A stretch of DNA of 64,000 nt from JAKVAV01 sp964651785 (GTDB taxonomy: Bacteria > Bacteroidota > Bacteroidia > Flavobacteriales_D > Cryomorphaceae): NCBI GenBank assembly GCA_964651785.1, contig CAZYWJ010000009.1:1-64000 (forward strand). Reading direction: 5' to 3'. Made by a program: the position numbers and the translations under genes. Positions 51,760 to 60,065 of this stretch are shown piece after piece; the first letter of the stretch is position 1, and each line of letters begins with the position of its first letter. The notes under the pieces were generated by a model, which was not told the origin of the DNA, did not search any database, and worked only from the letters and a program-made list of their open reading frames with translations.

Positions 51760-52260
51760 TTACTCCAATACCTTTTCCATTCTATAGTCTTCGTATACGA
51801 ATCCGTCAGGCCCGGGAATGTCGATGGACTCGATGATTCTGAATTGTCGCCTTTCGTAAAAGGATATAGCCGAAGAATTGAATCGGTTTACTCTGAGTTG
51901 AATGCGCTTAAGGTCGGAGGTTACTGCCAGCAGTTCTACTTCTACCATGGTTTGAAGTCCTAAGCCTTGTCCTTGCAGCTCAGGATGAATGTAGATTTTA
52001 TCGAGCGTCAGAACGGGGGGATGCTTTTCAATGCCGAAATAACCTATAGCCCGTTCTTCTGAATAGATAAAATATAATTCGTTTTCAGCTTGATTAAGCC
52101 AACGGGTCAGCTTCTCATCATTGTACATTCCCGAATAGAGGGCTCGAAGTTGTGTTTCGGAAAAAAGGGGGGCAAAGGTGGGAATCCATATTTCCTCGGC
52201 CAACTTATAAAGGAGTGGCAGATCTGAAACTTCAGCCTTTTGAAAACGGAGCTTCACCAC
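51760..52260 (-). CDS. GNAT family N-acetyltransferase
   Basis: This is a 166-residue acetyl-CoA-dependent acetyltransferase. The acetyl-CoA-binding motif A is DKIYIHPELQGQGLGLQTM, with the Q/R-x-x-G-x-G/A loop, and motif B (FNSSAISFYERRQFRI) follows. The substrate is unknown. It overlaps the S4-domain gene by 7 bp and is convergent with the GT4 gene. Confidence 0.9.
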   Translation of the reverse strand: MVKLRFQKAEVSDLPLLYKLAEEIWIPTFAPLFSETQLRALYSGMYNDEKLTRWLNQAENELYFIYSEERAIGYFGIEKHPPVLTLDKIYIHPELQGQGLGLQTMVEVELLAVTSDLKRIQLRVNRFNSSAISFYERRQFRIIESIDIPGPDGFVYEDYRMEKVLE

Positions 52261-52625
52261 TTGAATTTATCAAGATCTCGACGCTCTCTTTTAGTAGGTC
52301 GACCTTCTCCTTTTCGACGATCAAAGCCGGGCATCATTTTCATTAGCTCCAGCTTTTCGATTTCTTCTTTGGGGGTTACTTCTTCGATGTACTGATCTAC
52401 TAATTTGGCGCCAACTCTTTTTTTCAGAAGCTCTTTTACTTTATAACTGCGCCAAATGGGGTTGCGTTTTACTTTTATCACATCGCCCGTCTTCACGGAC
52501 TGTGCAGGCTTAATGCCTTCTTCGTTTAGCAGTACATTTCCTGCTTTAATTTCAGAAGCGCTGAGCGAGCGTGTTTTAAAAAAACGAACGGCCCAAATGA
52601 ATTTGTCTATTCTCAAATCTTCCAT
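52254..52625 (-). CDS. S4-domain RNA-binding protein (Hsp15-like)
   Basis: This 123-residue protein has an S4 RNA-binding domain: LRIDKFIWAVRFFKTRSLSA at the N-terminus and AGNVLLNEEGIKPAQSVKTG in the centre, followed by a basic C-terminal tail. It resembles Hsp15, which binds free 50S subunits carrying nascent tRNA. The frame is open to 52646, but the ATG at 52625 gives a normal N-terminus. It lies upstream of the GNAT gene on the same strand. Confidence 0.9.
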   Translation of the reverse strand: MEDLRIDKFIWAVRFFKTRSLSASEIKAGNVLLNEEGIKPAQSVKTGDVIKVKRNPIWRSYKVKELLKKRVGAKLVDQYIEEVTPKEEIEKLELMKMMPGFDRRKGEGRPTKRERRDLDKFKW

Positions 52626-52642
52626 TACCCGAAGGTAAGGAA

Positions 52643-52777
52643 TCAAATGGCACCTCGCATCGTACGACTTGCTTCTTCAGCTTTTACCAACTCACGGATG
52701 TAGGCCGTTACGTTTCCTTTAGCCATCAAATTTTTAGCTTGAGCTACGAGTTTTTGGTAGGTGTTTTCTTTTGACAT
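52643..52777 (-). CDS. Small conserved-looking protein, 44 residues
   Basis: This is a 44-residue reading frame from the ATG at 52777 to the TGA at 52643. The protein begins MSKENTYQKLVAQAKNL and continues with GNVTAYIRELVKAEEASR, a helical, charged sequence with no membrane segment. It lies between nadD and the S4 gene on the same strand, spaced 54 bp from nadD, and otherwise the spacer would be empty. Codon use looks normal. I recall similar small Bacteroidota proteins, but cannot name a family; function unknown. Confidence 0.65.
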   Translation of the reverse strand: MSKENTYQKLVAQAKNLMAKGNVTAYIRELVKAEEASRTMRGAI

Positions 52778-52831
52778 CTTCTTGTGTTTTTGATTTTTCG
52801 AGGAAAACCAAATGCTGTGCCAAACTAAAAC

Positions 52832-53440
52832 TCACTCGTAGAAGTGCATCTCTTTCACGTACTTATAAACGGGTTCGGTAAGGAGGTACTTCACATCGTG
52901 TCCTTTTTTGATGGCATCTCTCACAAAACTTGCGGATAATTTCATTACCGGTGCATCAAGTCTGTGGATATTGGGGTGGTCGCCTATTTTCGATTTGGTA
53001 CGATGGGGTTTTAAATCTGCTTTTTCCTGAAGTGTCAAAACGCGTGGATAAACGAAGATGTGATGATTTTGAAGAATGACTTCGTGGTTTTTCCATTTAT
53101 GGAAAGTGCGGAGATTGTCTTCTCCCATGATGAGTGAAAATTCAATATTGCGATTTTCATCGGTCAGGTAAGCTAGGGTGGCGGCCGTAAATGATGGTTT
53201 CGGTAAGCTGAACTCAACGTCACTTACTTTTAGCTTCGGGTTGTCCTCCACGGCGACCCGTGTTAGTGCCAGTCGGTGATAGTCGGCCAAAAGAGTACTC
53301 TTTTGCTTTAACGGGTTTTGAGGAGTTACTACCAGCCATACTTCGTCGAGATCGGTGTGATCGGCCATATGGTTGGCTATGATCAGGTGGCCTACGTGTA
53401 TTGGGTTAAACGTTCCGAAATACAAACCTGCTTTTTTCAT
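52832..53440 (-). CDS. nadD: Nicotinate-nucleotide adenylyltransferase
   Basis: NadD adenylates nicotinate mononucleotide to deamido-NAD in NAD synthesis. The 202-residue protein starts with GLYFGTFNPIHVGHLIIANH, the nucleotidyltransferase HxGH signature (HVGH), and ends with the ISxxxR-like region LSASFVRDAI. Its start overlaps the gmk stop by 4 bp, as in an operon with gmk and yicC. Confidence 0.95.
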   Translation of the reverse strand: MKKAGLYFGTFNPIHVGHLIIANHMADHTDLDEVWLVVTPQNPLKQKSTLLADYHRLALTRVAVEDNPKLKVSDVEFSLPKPSFTAATLAYLTDENRNIEFSLIMGEDNLRTFHKWKNHEVILQNHHIFVYPRVLTLQEKADLKPHRTKSKIGDHPNIHRLDAPVMKLSASFVRDAIKKGHDVKYLLTEPVYKYVKEMHFYE

Positions 53441-54009
53441 TCTGCCAAGAAGGTTTTCACTTTTTCCTCAGCTTCTTTGCAGGTTTTAGCGAGCAAGTCA
53501 TTAATAACGGTGGTGTCAAATTTTGACTCGTAGGTCAATTCTCTTTCCGCTTTTTTCAACCTCTTCTGCAAGCTCTCGTCCGATTCCGTACCGCGAGCAC
53601 GAAGACGTTCTTCTAAAATATTGAGATCAGGAGGACGAATAAATACTGCCAATGCACGATCTCCGAAAATATTCTTGAGGTTTGCTCCTCCTTCTACATC
53701 CACATCGAAAACCACGTGCTTTCCGGCACTCCACAAATTGTCTATTTCTGACTTCAGCGTGCCGTAATATTGGTCGGGATAAACTTCTTCCCATTCAATG
53801 AATTCGGAATCATCAATCTTTTTTCTGAATGCCCTTGAAGATATAAAATGGTAATGTAAACCATCAATTTCATCTTTTCTCGGTTCGCGCGAAGTAGCCG
53901 ATACGGAAAACGCAAGGTTGGGAAACGTTTTTAATAAGTGTCTTACGATAGTGGTCTTTCCCGCTCCGGAGGGAGCACAAACAATTATACTCTTACCGTT
54001 TTTTATCAT
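53437..54009 (-). CDS. gmk: Guanylate kinase
   Basis: Gmk phosphorylates GMP to GDP with ATP. The 190-residue protein has the Walker A loop APSGAGKTTIVRHLL at the N-terminus, the GMP-binding SATSREPRKDEIDGLHYHF and the lid region RLRARGTESDESLQKRL. The order yicC - gmk - nadD is common in Bacteroidota. It overlaps nadD by 4 bp and shares one base with yicC. Confidence 0.97.
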   Translation of the reverse strand: MIKNGKSIIVCAPSGAGKTTIVRHLLKTFPNLAFSVSATSREPRKDEIDGLHYHFISSRAFRKKIDDSEFIEWEEVYPDQYYGTLKSEIDNLWSAGKHVVFDVDVEGGANLKNIFGDRALAVFIRPPDLNILEERLRARGTESDESLQKRLKKAERELTYESKFDTTVINDLLAKTCKEAEEKVKTFLAE

Positions 54010-54884
54010 TATCTGATATTGAGCAACTGCTCCTTAATTTTCTCTAATTCATCCTTCATTTGAACTACCAATTGCTGTATAGGAACATAATTGGCTTTAG
54101 AGCCCATTGTATTGATTTCTCTACCCATCTCCTGAGAAATAAAACCCAATTTTTTGCCTGCTTCCTCCGATTCATTCAGCGTATCGAGAAAATACTTGCA
54201 ATGGCTTTTTAACCTTATCTCTTCTTCGGTGATGTCGAGTTTTTCCAGATAATAAACGATTTCTTGTTCCAAACGGTTTTGGTCAGCCTGCTCTTTTTGA
54301 ATTAGTTCGGCAATATTATTTTGTATCCGCTGCCTTACTTCCTTAATGCGCTCATCCAAGTGAGGTTCGAGGTCTATGGTAAGTTGCTCGATATTTTGAA
54401 CGCGCTCTACAATATCCGTTTCCAGACGTTTTCCTTCGCTAAGTCTGAAATCATTTAAAGCTTCTGCCGCAAGACGAACCGTTTTTTCTACCACACTCCA
54501 TTCCTCTTCGCTTAGTTCCGGACGCTCGGTCTTTAGTACTTCGGGCAAACCAAGTAGTGAAGTGAGCAAATCATCGGGCTCTTTTAACCCCGACTTTTCT
54601 CCCAGCTCTCTGATTTGATTCAGATAGAGTTGCGCCAGTTGGTGATTGATCGTAACGTTTCTATCTCCTTCGGGCGATTCCGTGAAAATGGATAGATCTA
54701 CTTTACCGCGACCTAAATATTCGGAAACGATGGATCGAATGACCAACTCTTTTTCTCGGTATAGCGAGGGCATTTTCATCGAAAGATCAAACTGCTTGCT
54801 ATTGAGAGATTTGATCTCGACGGTAATTTTCTTATCGGCAAATTGAGAAGAGGCTTTGCCGAAGCCTGTCATTGATTGAAGCAT
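54009..54884 (-). CDS. yicC: YicC family endoribonuclease-like protein
   Basis: This 291-residue member of the YicC/YloC family has the N-terminal MTGFGKAS and the C-terminal HCKYFLDTLNE and KLGFISQEMGREINTMGSKA motifs that define it. Family members are endoribonucleases implicated in RNA decay and in stationary-phase fitness. The frame extends to 54914, but the ATG at 54884 (MLQSMTGFGKA) is the usual start. Confidence 0.94.
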   Translation of the reverse strand: MLQSMTGFGKASSQFADKKITVEIKSLNSKQFDLSMKMPSLYREKELVIRSIVSEYLGRGKVDLSIFTESPEGDRNVTINHQLAQLYLNQIRELGEKSGLKEPDDLLTSLLGLPEVLKTERPELSEEEWSVVEKTVRLAAEALNDFRLSEGKRLETDIVERVQNIEQLTIDLEPHLDERIKEVRQRIQNNIAELIQKEQADQNRLEQEIVYYLEKLDITEEEIRLKSHCKYFLDTLNESEEAGKKLGFISQEMGREINTMGSKANYVPIQQLVVQMKDELEKIKEQLLNIR

Positions 54885-54920
54885 AAGACGACTTAGATCG
54901 CCAAAGGTAACCAATTCATA

Positions 54921-55268
54921 TCAGGCCAATCGCTTCATGGCTTCGACTTGCTTTTTCGAATTACCCGCAATGGCTTCGGTCGAAGTTTCCAATACCGGTC
55001 TTTTCAAAAATGTGTAGTCAGTCAAGAGATATTTGCGGTAATCCTTTTCGGAAAGCTCTCTTTCGTTGAGACCCAACTCGCGGTATTTGCGAGCTCTTTT
55101 ACTAAAAATAGCCTCATAAGATCCTGCTTTTTCTTTAAGCCGATCCACTTCATGCTCATCTAAAGGCTGAGACTTTATTTCGCGCAGCTTTGCTTCCTTT
55201 CCAAGTTGCAATTCATTTATAATCTTGCGGCAGGTATCGCAAGTTGCGAGATAAAAGAACTTCTTCAT
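54921..55268 (-). CDS. ArsC/Spx-like thioredoxin-fold protein
   Basis: This 115-residue protein begins KKFFYLATCDTCRKIINEL, the CxxC active site of the ArsC/Spx family (arsenate reductase-related), and contains KRPVLETSTEAIAGN near the C-terminus. Such Bacteroidota proteins may be thiol-based reductases or Spx-type regulators. No ars genes lie nearby, so arsenate reduction is not implied. It is followed by yicC on the same strand. Confidence 0.88.
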   Translation of the reverse strand: MKKFFYLATCDTCRKIINELQLGKEAKLREIKSQPLDEHEVDRLKEKAGSYEAIFSKRARKYRELGLNERELSEKDYRKYLLTDYTFLKRPVLETSTEAIAGNSKKQVEAMKRLA

Positions 55269-55346
55269 GGTTTACGGGCTTCTTTGAGTTAATTTTGTAA
55301 CAACGGTTAATTTAAAGCGCAAGGCTGCAATAAGCCTCAAATATAC

Positions 55347-56579
55347 TTGCTCCCTAAAGAAAAAGACATAGTAGATAAGCTGAGCGGCAGGAAGATTGTT
55401 CTTCCTGTTTTTTTGGGATTAAGTGTAGCCGCGCTCATCCTTTATTTCAACCTTACCGATACGCGTTTTGAAGAGGTTACTGATGGCAGTTGTGCTACAC
55501 ACACTTGGGTAGACACCAATCAAAACGGAATTCCCGATTACGGTAGTGAAGAAGAATTTGTTGAAGTCAATAATTGTCAAGGTCAGTATAGACTGCGTAC
55601 ATATCAAGATACCCTCAATGATATAGAATGGACTTGGACCAGTACTTTTTGGATCATAATGGCCTTGCTGGCAATGGCTATGCGAGACTTAGCTTATATG
55701 TATCGCATTCGCGTCTTGACGGACAACCTGCTTTCATGGCTTCAGAGTTTTCGAGTCATAATGCTTTGGGAGTTTGCATCTGCACTTACACCCAGCATTG
55801 TTGGCGGTAGCGGTATCGCCATGTTCATCGTTCATCGCGAAGGAATTAAGCTAGGAAAAAGTACGGCCATTGTTTTGGTTTCTGCCTTGCTTGATGAGCT
55901 TTTTTACATCCTTACGGTAGTCATAGTCCTGATTGCCATTGGCTCCGATAGCCTTTTCCCGATAAGTATGCAAAAAACACTCTTCGGAACCACATTCGGA
56001 ACGCAGGGAATATTTTGGATTGGATATTCTTTTATAGTTGTGCTTACCACGACAATACTGATAGCCGTTTTCACCCTTCCCAGAGGCTTTAAATATTTGC
56101 TCTTGCAAATTTTCAGACTGCCCGTTCTGCGCAGGTGGCGCTACAGCGTTATCGATGTAGGTGACGATATAATTACTACCAGTGATGAGCTGAAAGGAAA
56201 ACCGCTGCGCTATTGGTTTAAAGCTTTCGGAGCCACTTATGTCTCATGGACGGCGCGCTATATCGTTGTGAATTTTCTCATCCTGGCTTTTGCCGGAGGT
56301 AACAGTTCGCTGTTGGATGGTTTTTCTGATCAAGTTCTCATCTATGCGAGGCAGTTGGTAATGTGGGTGATCATGCTTATCAGTCCTACCCCCGGCAGTT
56401 CAGGTGTTGCCGAATTTGCGTTTTCCGGTTTCCTTAAGGAATTTATCCCCATAGGTTTGGTAGGAGCCTTGGCTTTGCTTTGGCGTCTCATTTCCTATTA
56501 CCCTTACTTATTTATCGGAGCCATCATTTTGCCACGTTGGCTCAGAGCTACTTCGCCTAAGCAAAAAAGCGGAGGTTAA
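55347..56579 (+). CDS. YbhN/LPG-synthase-type flippase-like membrane protein
   Basis: This 410-residue polytopic protein of the UPF0104/YbhN family (lysylphosphatidylglycerol synthetase membrane domain) has about eight hydrophobic segments. The first is a lone N-terminal one (about 17-36), followed by a periplasmic loop. The conserved region LWEFASALTPSIVGGSGIAM and the C-terminal ISPTPGSSGVAEFAF are typical of the family. Lipid or glycan translocation is plausible. The start is TTG at 55347, because no ATG precedes the first segment. Confidence 0.86.
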   Translation: MLPKEKDIVDKLSGRKIVLPVFLGLSVAALILYFNLTDTRFEEVTDGSCATHTWVDTNQNGIPDYGSEEEFVEVNNCQGQYRLRTYQDTLNDIEWTWTSTFWIIMALLAMAMRDLAYMYRIRVLTDNLLSWLQSFRVIMLWEFASALTPSIVGGSGIAMFIVHREGIKLGKSTAIVLVSALLDELFYILTVVIVLIAIGSDSLFPISMQKTLFGTTFGTQGIFWIGYSFIVVLTTTILIAVFTLPRGFKYLLLQIFRLPVLRRWRYSVIDVGDDIITTSDELKGKPLRYWFKAFGATYVSWTARYIVVNFLILAFAGGNSSLLDGFSDQVLIYARQLVMWVIMLISPTPGSSGVAEFAFSGFLKEFIPIGLVGALALLWRLISYYPYLFIGAIILPRWLRATSPKQKSGG

Positions 56580-56622
56580 TTTTTCTCGACCCGTTACTAT
56601 CAACAATTTTACTTGAAATGAA

Positions 56623-57762
56623 ATGAAATTTGCTACCAAAGCTATCCATTCAGGCACTGAGCCTGATCCCTCGACGGGAGCAGTAGTCACCCCGATATTC
56701 CAAACATCCACCTATGCTCAGGAAGAAGTCGGAGTGAATAAAGGTTATAGTTATTCGAGAACGCATAATCCCACGCGATCTGCACTGGAGAAAAGCTTGG
56801 CATCATTGGAAAACGGTCGATTCGGAGCCTGTTTTAGCAGTGGTGTAGCAGCCATTGATTGTATGCTCAGACTGCTCTCGCCGGGTGATGAAGTTATAAG
56901 CACCGCAAATCTTTACGGTGGAACCTATCGCTTATTTTATACCATTTATGCGAAGTACGGTATCACGTTTCGCTATATCTCAATGAGAGATTCCGAAGAA
57001 TTAAAGGCTGCACTAACCGGCAAGACCAAAATGATTTGGGTGGAAACCCCCTCAAATCCTACTTTGGAAATTTCGGATATACGGTCAATTTCGGATACCG
57101 TAAAGGGTTCGGATGTCATAGTAGTTGCAGATAATACATTCTCAAGCCCATTTTTGCAAAACCCATTGGAACTTGGAGCACACGTTGTGATGCACTCCGT
57201 TTCTAAATATTTGAGCGGACATAGTGATGTGATAATGGGGGCTCTGATTACAAATGAAGAAAAGCTAGCATCCGAAATTCATCGCATCCAAAATTCCTGC
57301 GGAGCAATTTGCGGACCGCAAGATGCCTTTCTGGTTTTGAGAGGTATCAAAACTCTTCATGTAAGGATGCAAAGACATTGTGAAAATGCTGCTAAGGTGG
57401 CCGAATTTCTGGTGCATCATCCGAAAATTGAAAAAGTAAATTACCCGGGTTTGCCTTCACACCCTTTATACGAGATAGCGAAAAGGCAGATGCGAGGATT
57501 TGGGGGAATGATTTCTTTTTCCCTGAAAAATGATACCGTTGAAGCTGCGCATCATGTGATGAAAAAATGCCGGCTTTTCACATTAGCTGAATCTTTGGGA
57601 GGAATTGAAAGCTTAATGAGTCATCCGACTTCCATGTCTCACTCAGCCATTCCGAAAGATGAACGCCTAAAGACGGGCATTTTCGACTCATTGATCAGGC
57701 TCAGTGTAGGCATAGAAGATGTGGATGACCTTATTTATGATTTGAATAGAGCTTTGGAGTAG
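56623..57762 (+). CDS. Cystathionine gamma-synthase/lyase family PLP enzyme
   Basis: This is a 379-residue PLP enzyme of the Cys/Met metabolism family. SYSRTHNPTRSALE (from residue 43) and the PLP-binding HSVSKYLSGHSDV (Lys195) are visible, with the Asp partner in VVADNTFSSPFL. Motifs alone do not separate gamma-synthase, gamma-lyase and methionine gamma-lyase. The window also has cysH, so methionine or cysteine synthesis is possible. It stands alone. Confidence 0.92.
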   Translation: MKFATKAIHSGTEPDPSTGAVVTPIFQTSTYAQEEVGVNKGYSYSRTHNPTRSALEKSLASLENGRFGACFSSGVAAIDCMLRLLSPGDEVISTANLYGGTYRLFYTIYAKYGITFRYISMRDSEELKAALTGKTKMIWVETPSNPTLEISDIRSISDTVKGSDVIVVADNTFSSPFLQNPLELGAHVVMHSVSKYLSGHSDVIMGALITNEEKLASEIHRIQNSCGAICGPQDAFLVLRGIKTLHVRMQRHCENAAKVAEFLVHHPKIEKVNYPGLPSHPLYEIAKRQMRGFGGMISFSLKNDTVEAAHHVMKKCRLFTLAESLGGIESLMSHPTSMSHSAIPKDERLKTGIFDSLIRLSVGIEDVDDLIYDLNRALE

Positions 57763-57791
57763 GTTTCCAACATTTAATTTCTGAATGGCTA

Positions 57792-57808
57792 AAAACCCTT
57801 AGGGTTTT
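57792..57808 (+). terminator. Weak hairpin after the PLP enzyme gene
   Basis: AAAACCC-TTA-GGGTTTT forms a 7-bp stem 30 bp after the stop at 57762, with TCTCTT following. It is a possible terminator without a long T-run. Confidence 0.4.
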
Positions 57809-57918
57809 CTCTTGTTACACTGTATTATAACAGTCCAAGCCGAATGTCGGCTATGCGATGCATCAAGCTTAAGTAATTAGTAACTTAGCTGCGCTTAAAA
57901 TTATACTGTAAAACTGTC

Positions 57919-60033
57919 ATGCAAAGAATTTCCTTTTTCTTGCTAGGTGCTTATTTGACGCTTAGTTCCATAACTTCAATTGCTCAAGAACATGAATTTG
58001 TAGATCCCGGTCATTTGACCTGCGGTCAGGTAGATTATACTGAAGAATTTTTTGAGCGCTTTCCCGAGCAAAGAGAAATAGCAAAGCAAGCCGAAAAACA
58101 ACTGGAAGCTGAAACGAAAGCTTTTGCTGCACAAAAGGATACAGAAGATGAAGTTTTGATAATTCCCGTTGTGTTCCACGTAGTTCATCAAGGTGGTGAT
58201 GAGAATATATCAGATGAGCAGATTTATTCTGCTATCGATGTATTAAATGAAGATTTTAATGCTTCAAATAGCGACATTGACAATGTGGTAGAGGCGTTTG
58301 CCGATATAGTCGGTGATGTCAAATTTGAATTTAGACTAGCCAAAATTGACCCTGACGGCAATTGCACGAACGGAATTCACCGGGTACTTTCTGAAACCAC
58401 CAACGACGGATTCACGGATATGAAAGATGCCGCGGGTATCTGGGATCGGGCAAGCTACCTGAACATATGGACTTGCCGTCAAATAGGAGAGGGTACGGCA
58501 GGCTATACATTTCAGCCGGCAGCGGTTAACGGATTTTTCGGCCAGGCTTATGATGGTATTGTTTTATTGCATAATTATGTGGGTAGAATAGGTACATCGA
58601 ATGCCACACGCAGTCACGCTCTCTCCCATGAAGTAGGCCACTGGGCTAATCTTGATCATACTTGGGGAGGTTCTAATACACCTGCGCTCTCTTCTAATTG
58701 CGGAGGGGATGATGGTGTATCTGACACGCCGAACACGATAGGCTACACATCTTGCAATTTAAATGGGACGACATGTGGAACGCTTGACAACGTAGAGAAT
58801 TTCATGGATTATTCATATTGCTATAAAATGTTCACTGAAGGACAATCAACCCGAATGAGAGCCGCAATGAATAGTAGTATAGCTCAGCGAAATCAATTGC
58901 ATACTCCGGCTAATTTGGCTCAAACAGGTGTTTTGGAGGCTGATGAGATTTGCTTTGCTGAATTTGTTACAGACAGGGATCCCAAAATTTGCATGAATCA
59001 GCAAATTATATTTAATGATATTTCTTACAACGGTGTTGAAAGCAGGATTTGGACTTTTGAAGGCGGAACTCCGGCAACTTCTAATGAGGATAGCCCGACC
59101 GTTACATATGATACTCCGGGCACCTATTCCGTGACTCTGGTTGTGAGCAATGAACAAGGGGCAGAGACTGTGAGTAAGGAAGATTTTGTTACGGTTTTGG
59201 GGGAGGCTCAATATGCACTTCCTTTTCAGGAAGGATTTGAAGATATGACAGAAATAGAGGAGAACAATGAGTGGGTTGATATAAATCCTGACGATTCGAA
59301 TATCAGCTGGAAAATCACGGATTTAGCCGGTTATACCGGATCGAGTTCAGTATATGTGCGTGGAAGAAGCAATACGGATTTCCAAATGGAAACGTTGGAG
59401 AGTCCGACCTTTGATCTTTCAGGGCTTGAAGATAATGCCGTTCTATCTTTCAAATATGCTCATGCCAGAAGAAATGCATCTTCAGATGATTTTTTCCAAG
59501 TGAGAATTTCAAGAAACTGCGGCGAGAATTGGAACTTGCGGGAAACTCGGGATATGGATGAGTTGCCGACCGTTAGTGGAAATGTCGGCGGGCAGTTTGT
59601 CCCCACTTCGGAAGATGATTGGGAGGAGGTGATTATTGATAATATCAGCTCGATTTTTCTCACAACCGAGTTCAGAATCAGGTTTGAGTTCACCAGCGTA
59701 AACGGAAATAACATATTTATTGATGATATCAATATATACGATCCCAATACGTTGAGTGTAGATAATAGTGAAGTTGTAAAGGAACTCACCTTGTTTCCCA
59801 ATCCGGCCTCGGAGAATGTACGTTTGAGACTTAATCTTTCCCAAAATCAAAACGTTCGAATTGATATCGTAGATGCAACAGGCCGTGTCGTTCATTCACC
59901 TTTCTCAGGATTGATGACCTCGGGATCGCAAAGTTTGAATATCGATTTAGATCCTTCCATGACACCCGGAATGTATTTCGTGAGATTGTCTGGCCCTGAT
60001 GGTACAGCAGTGCGAAAGCTCATTATAAATTAG
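57919..60033 (+). CDS. Pappalysin-like M43 metallopeptidase with PKD and T9SS sorting domains (copy 1)
   Basis: This 704-residue secreted protease begins with a signal peptide (about 1-22). A propeptide-like segment and the M43 metallopeptidase domain (about 75-330) follow. The zinc motif HEVGHWANLDH has ligands His237, His241 and His247, and the Met-turn region is NFMDYSYCYKMFTEGQ. A PKD domain (about 345-430), a jelly-roll-like region (about 435-615) and a T9SS type A sorting domain (from LTLFPNPASENV) complete it. The cell surface or medium is the likely destination. It is 32 bp upstream of a close paralogue. Confidence 0.93.
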   Translation: MQRISFFLLGAYLTLSSITSIAQEHEFVDPGHLTCGQVDYTEEFFERFPEQREIAKQAEKQLEAETKAFAAQKDTEDEVLIIPVVFHVVHQGGDENISDEQIYSAIDVLNEDFNASNSDIDNVVEAFADIVGDVKFEFRLAKIDPDGNCTNGIHRVLSETTNDGFTDMKDAAGIWDRASYLNIWTCRQIGEGTAGYTFQPAAVNGFFGQAYDGIVLLHNYVGRIGTSNATRSHALSHEVGHWANLDHTWGGSNTPALSSNCGGDDGVSDTPNTIGYTSCNLNGTTCGTLDNVENFMDYSYCYKMFTEGQSTRMRAAMNSSIAQRNQLHTPANLAQTGVLEADEICFAEFVTDRDPKICMNQQIIFNDISYNGVESRIWTFEGGTPATSNEDSPTVTYDTPGTYSVTLVVSNEQGAETVSKEDFVTVLGEAQYALPFQEGFEDMTEIEENNEWVDINPDDSNISWKITDLAGYTGSSSVYVRGRSNTDFQMETLESPTFDLSGLEDNAVLSFKYAHARRNASSDDFFQVRISRNCGENWNLRETRDMDELPTVSGNVGGQFVPTSEDDWEEVIIDNISSIFLTTEFRIRFEFTSVNGNNIFIDDINIYDPNTLSVDNSEVVKELTLFPNPASENVRLRLNLSQNQNVRIDIVDATGRVVHSPFSGLMTSGSQSLNIDLDPSMTPGMYFVRLSGPDGTAVRKLIIN

Positions 60034-60065
60034 GCGGCCACCACTGCCTGTTCGATTAAAGCCTT

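Noticed and set aside
54921..55268. ArsC-like gene as an arsenic resistance locus
   Set aside because: No arsR, arsB or other ars gene nearby, and the Spx/ArsC fold is shared with regulators.
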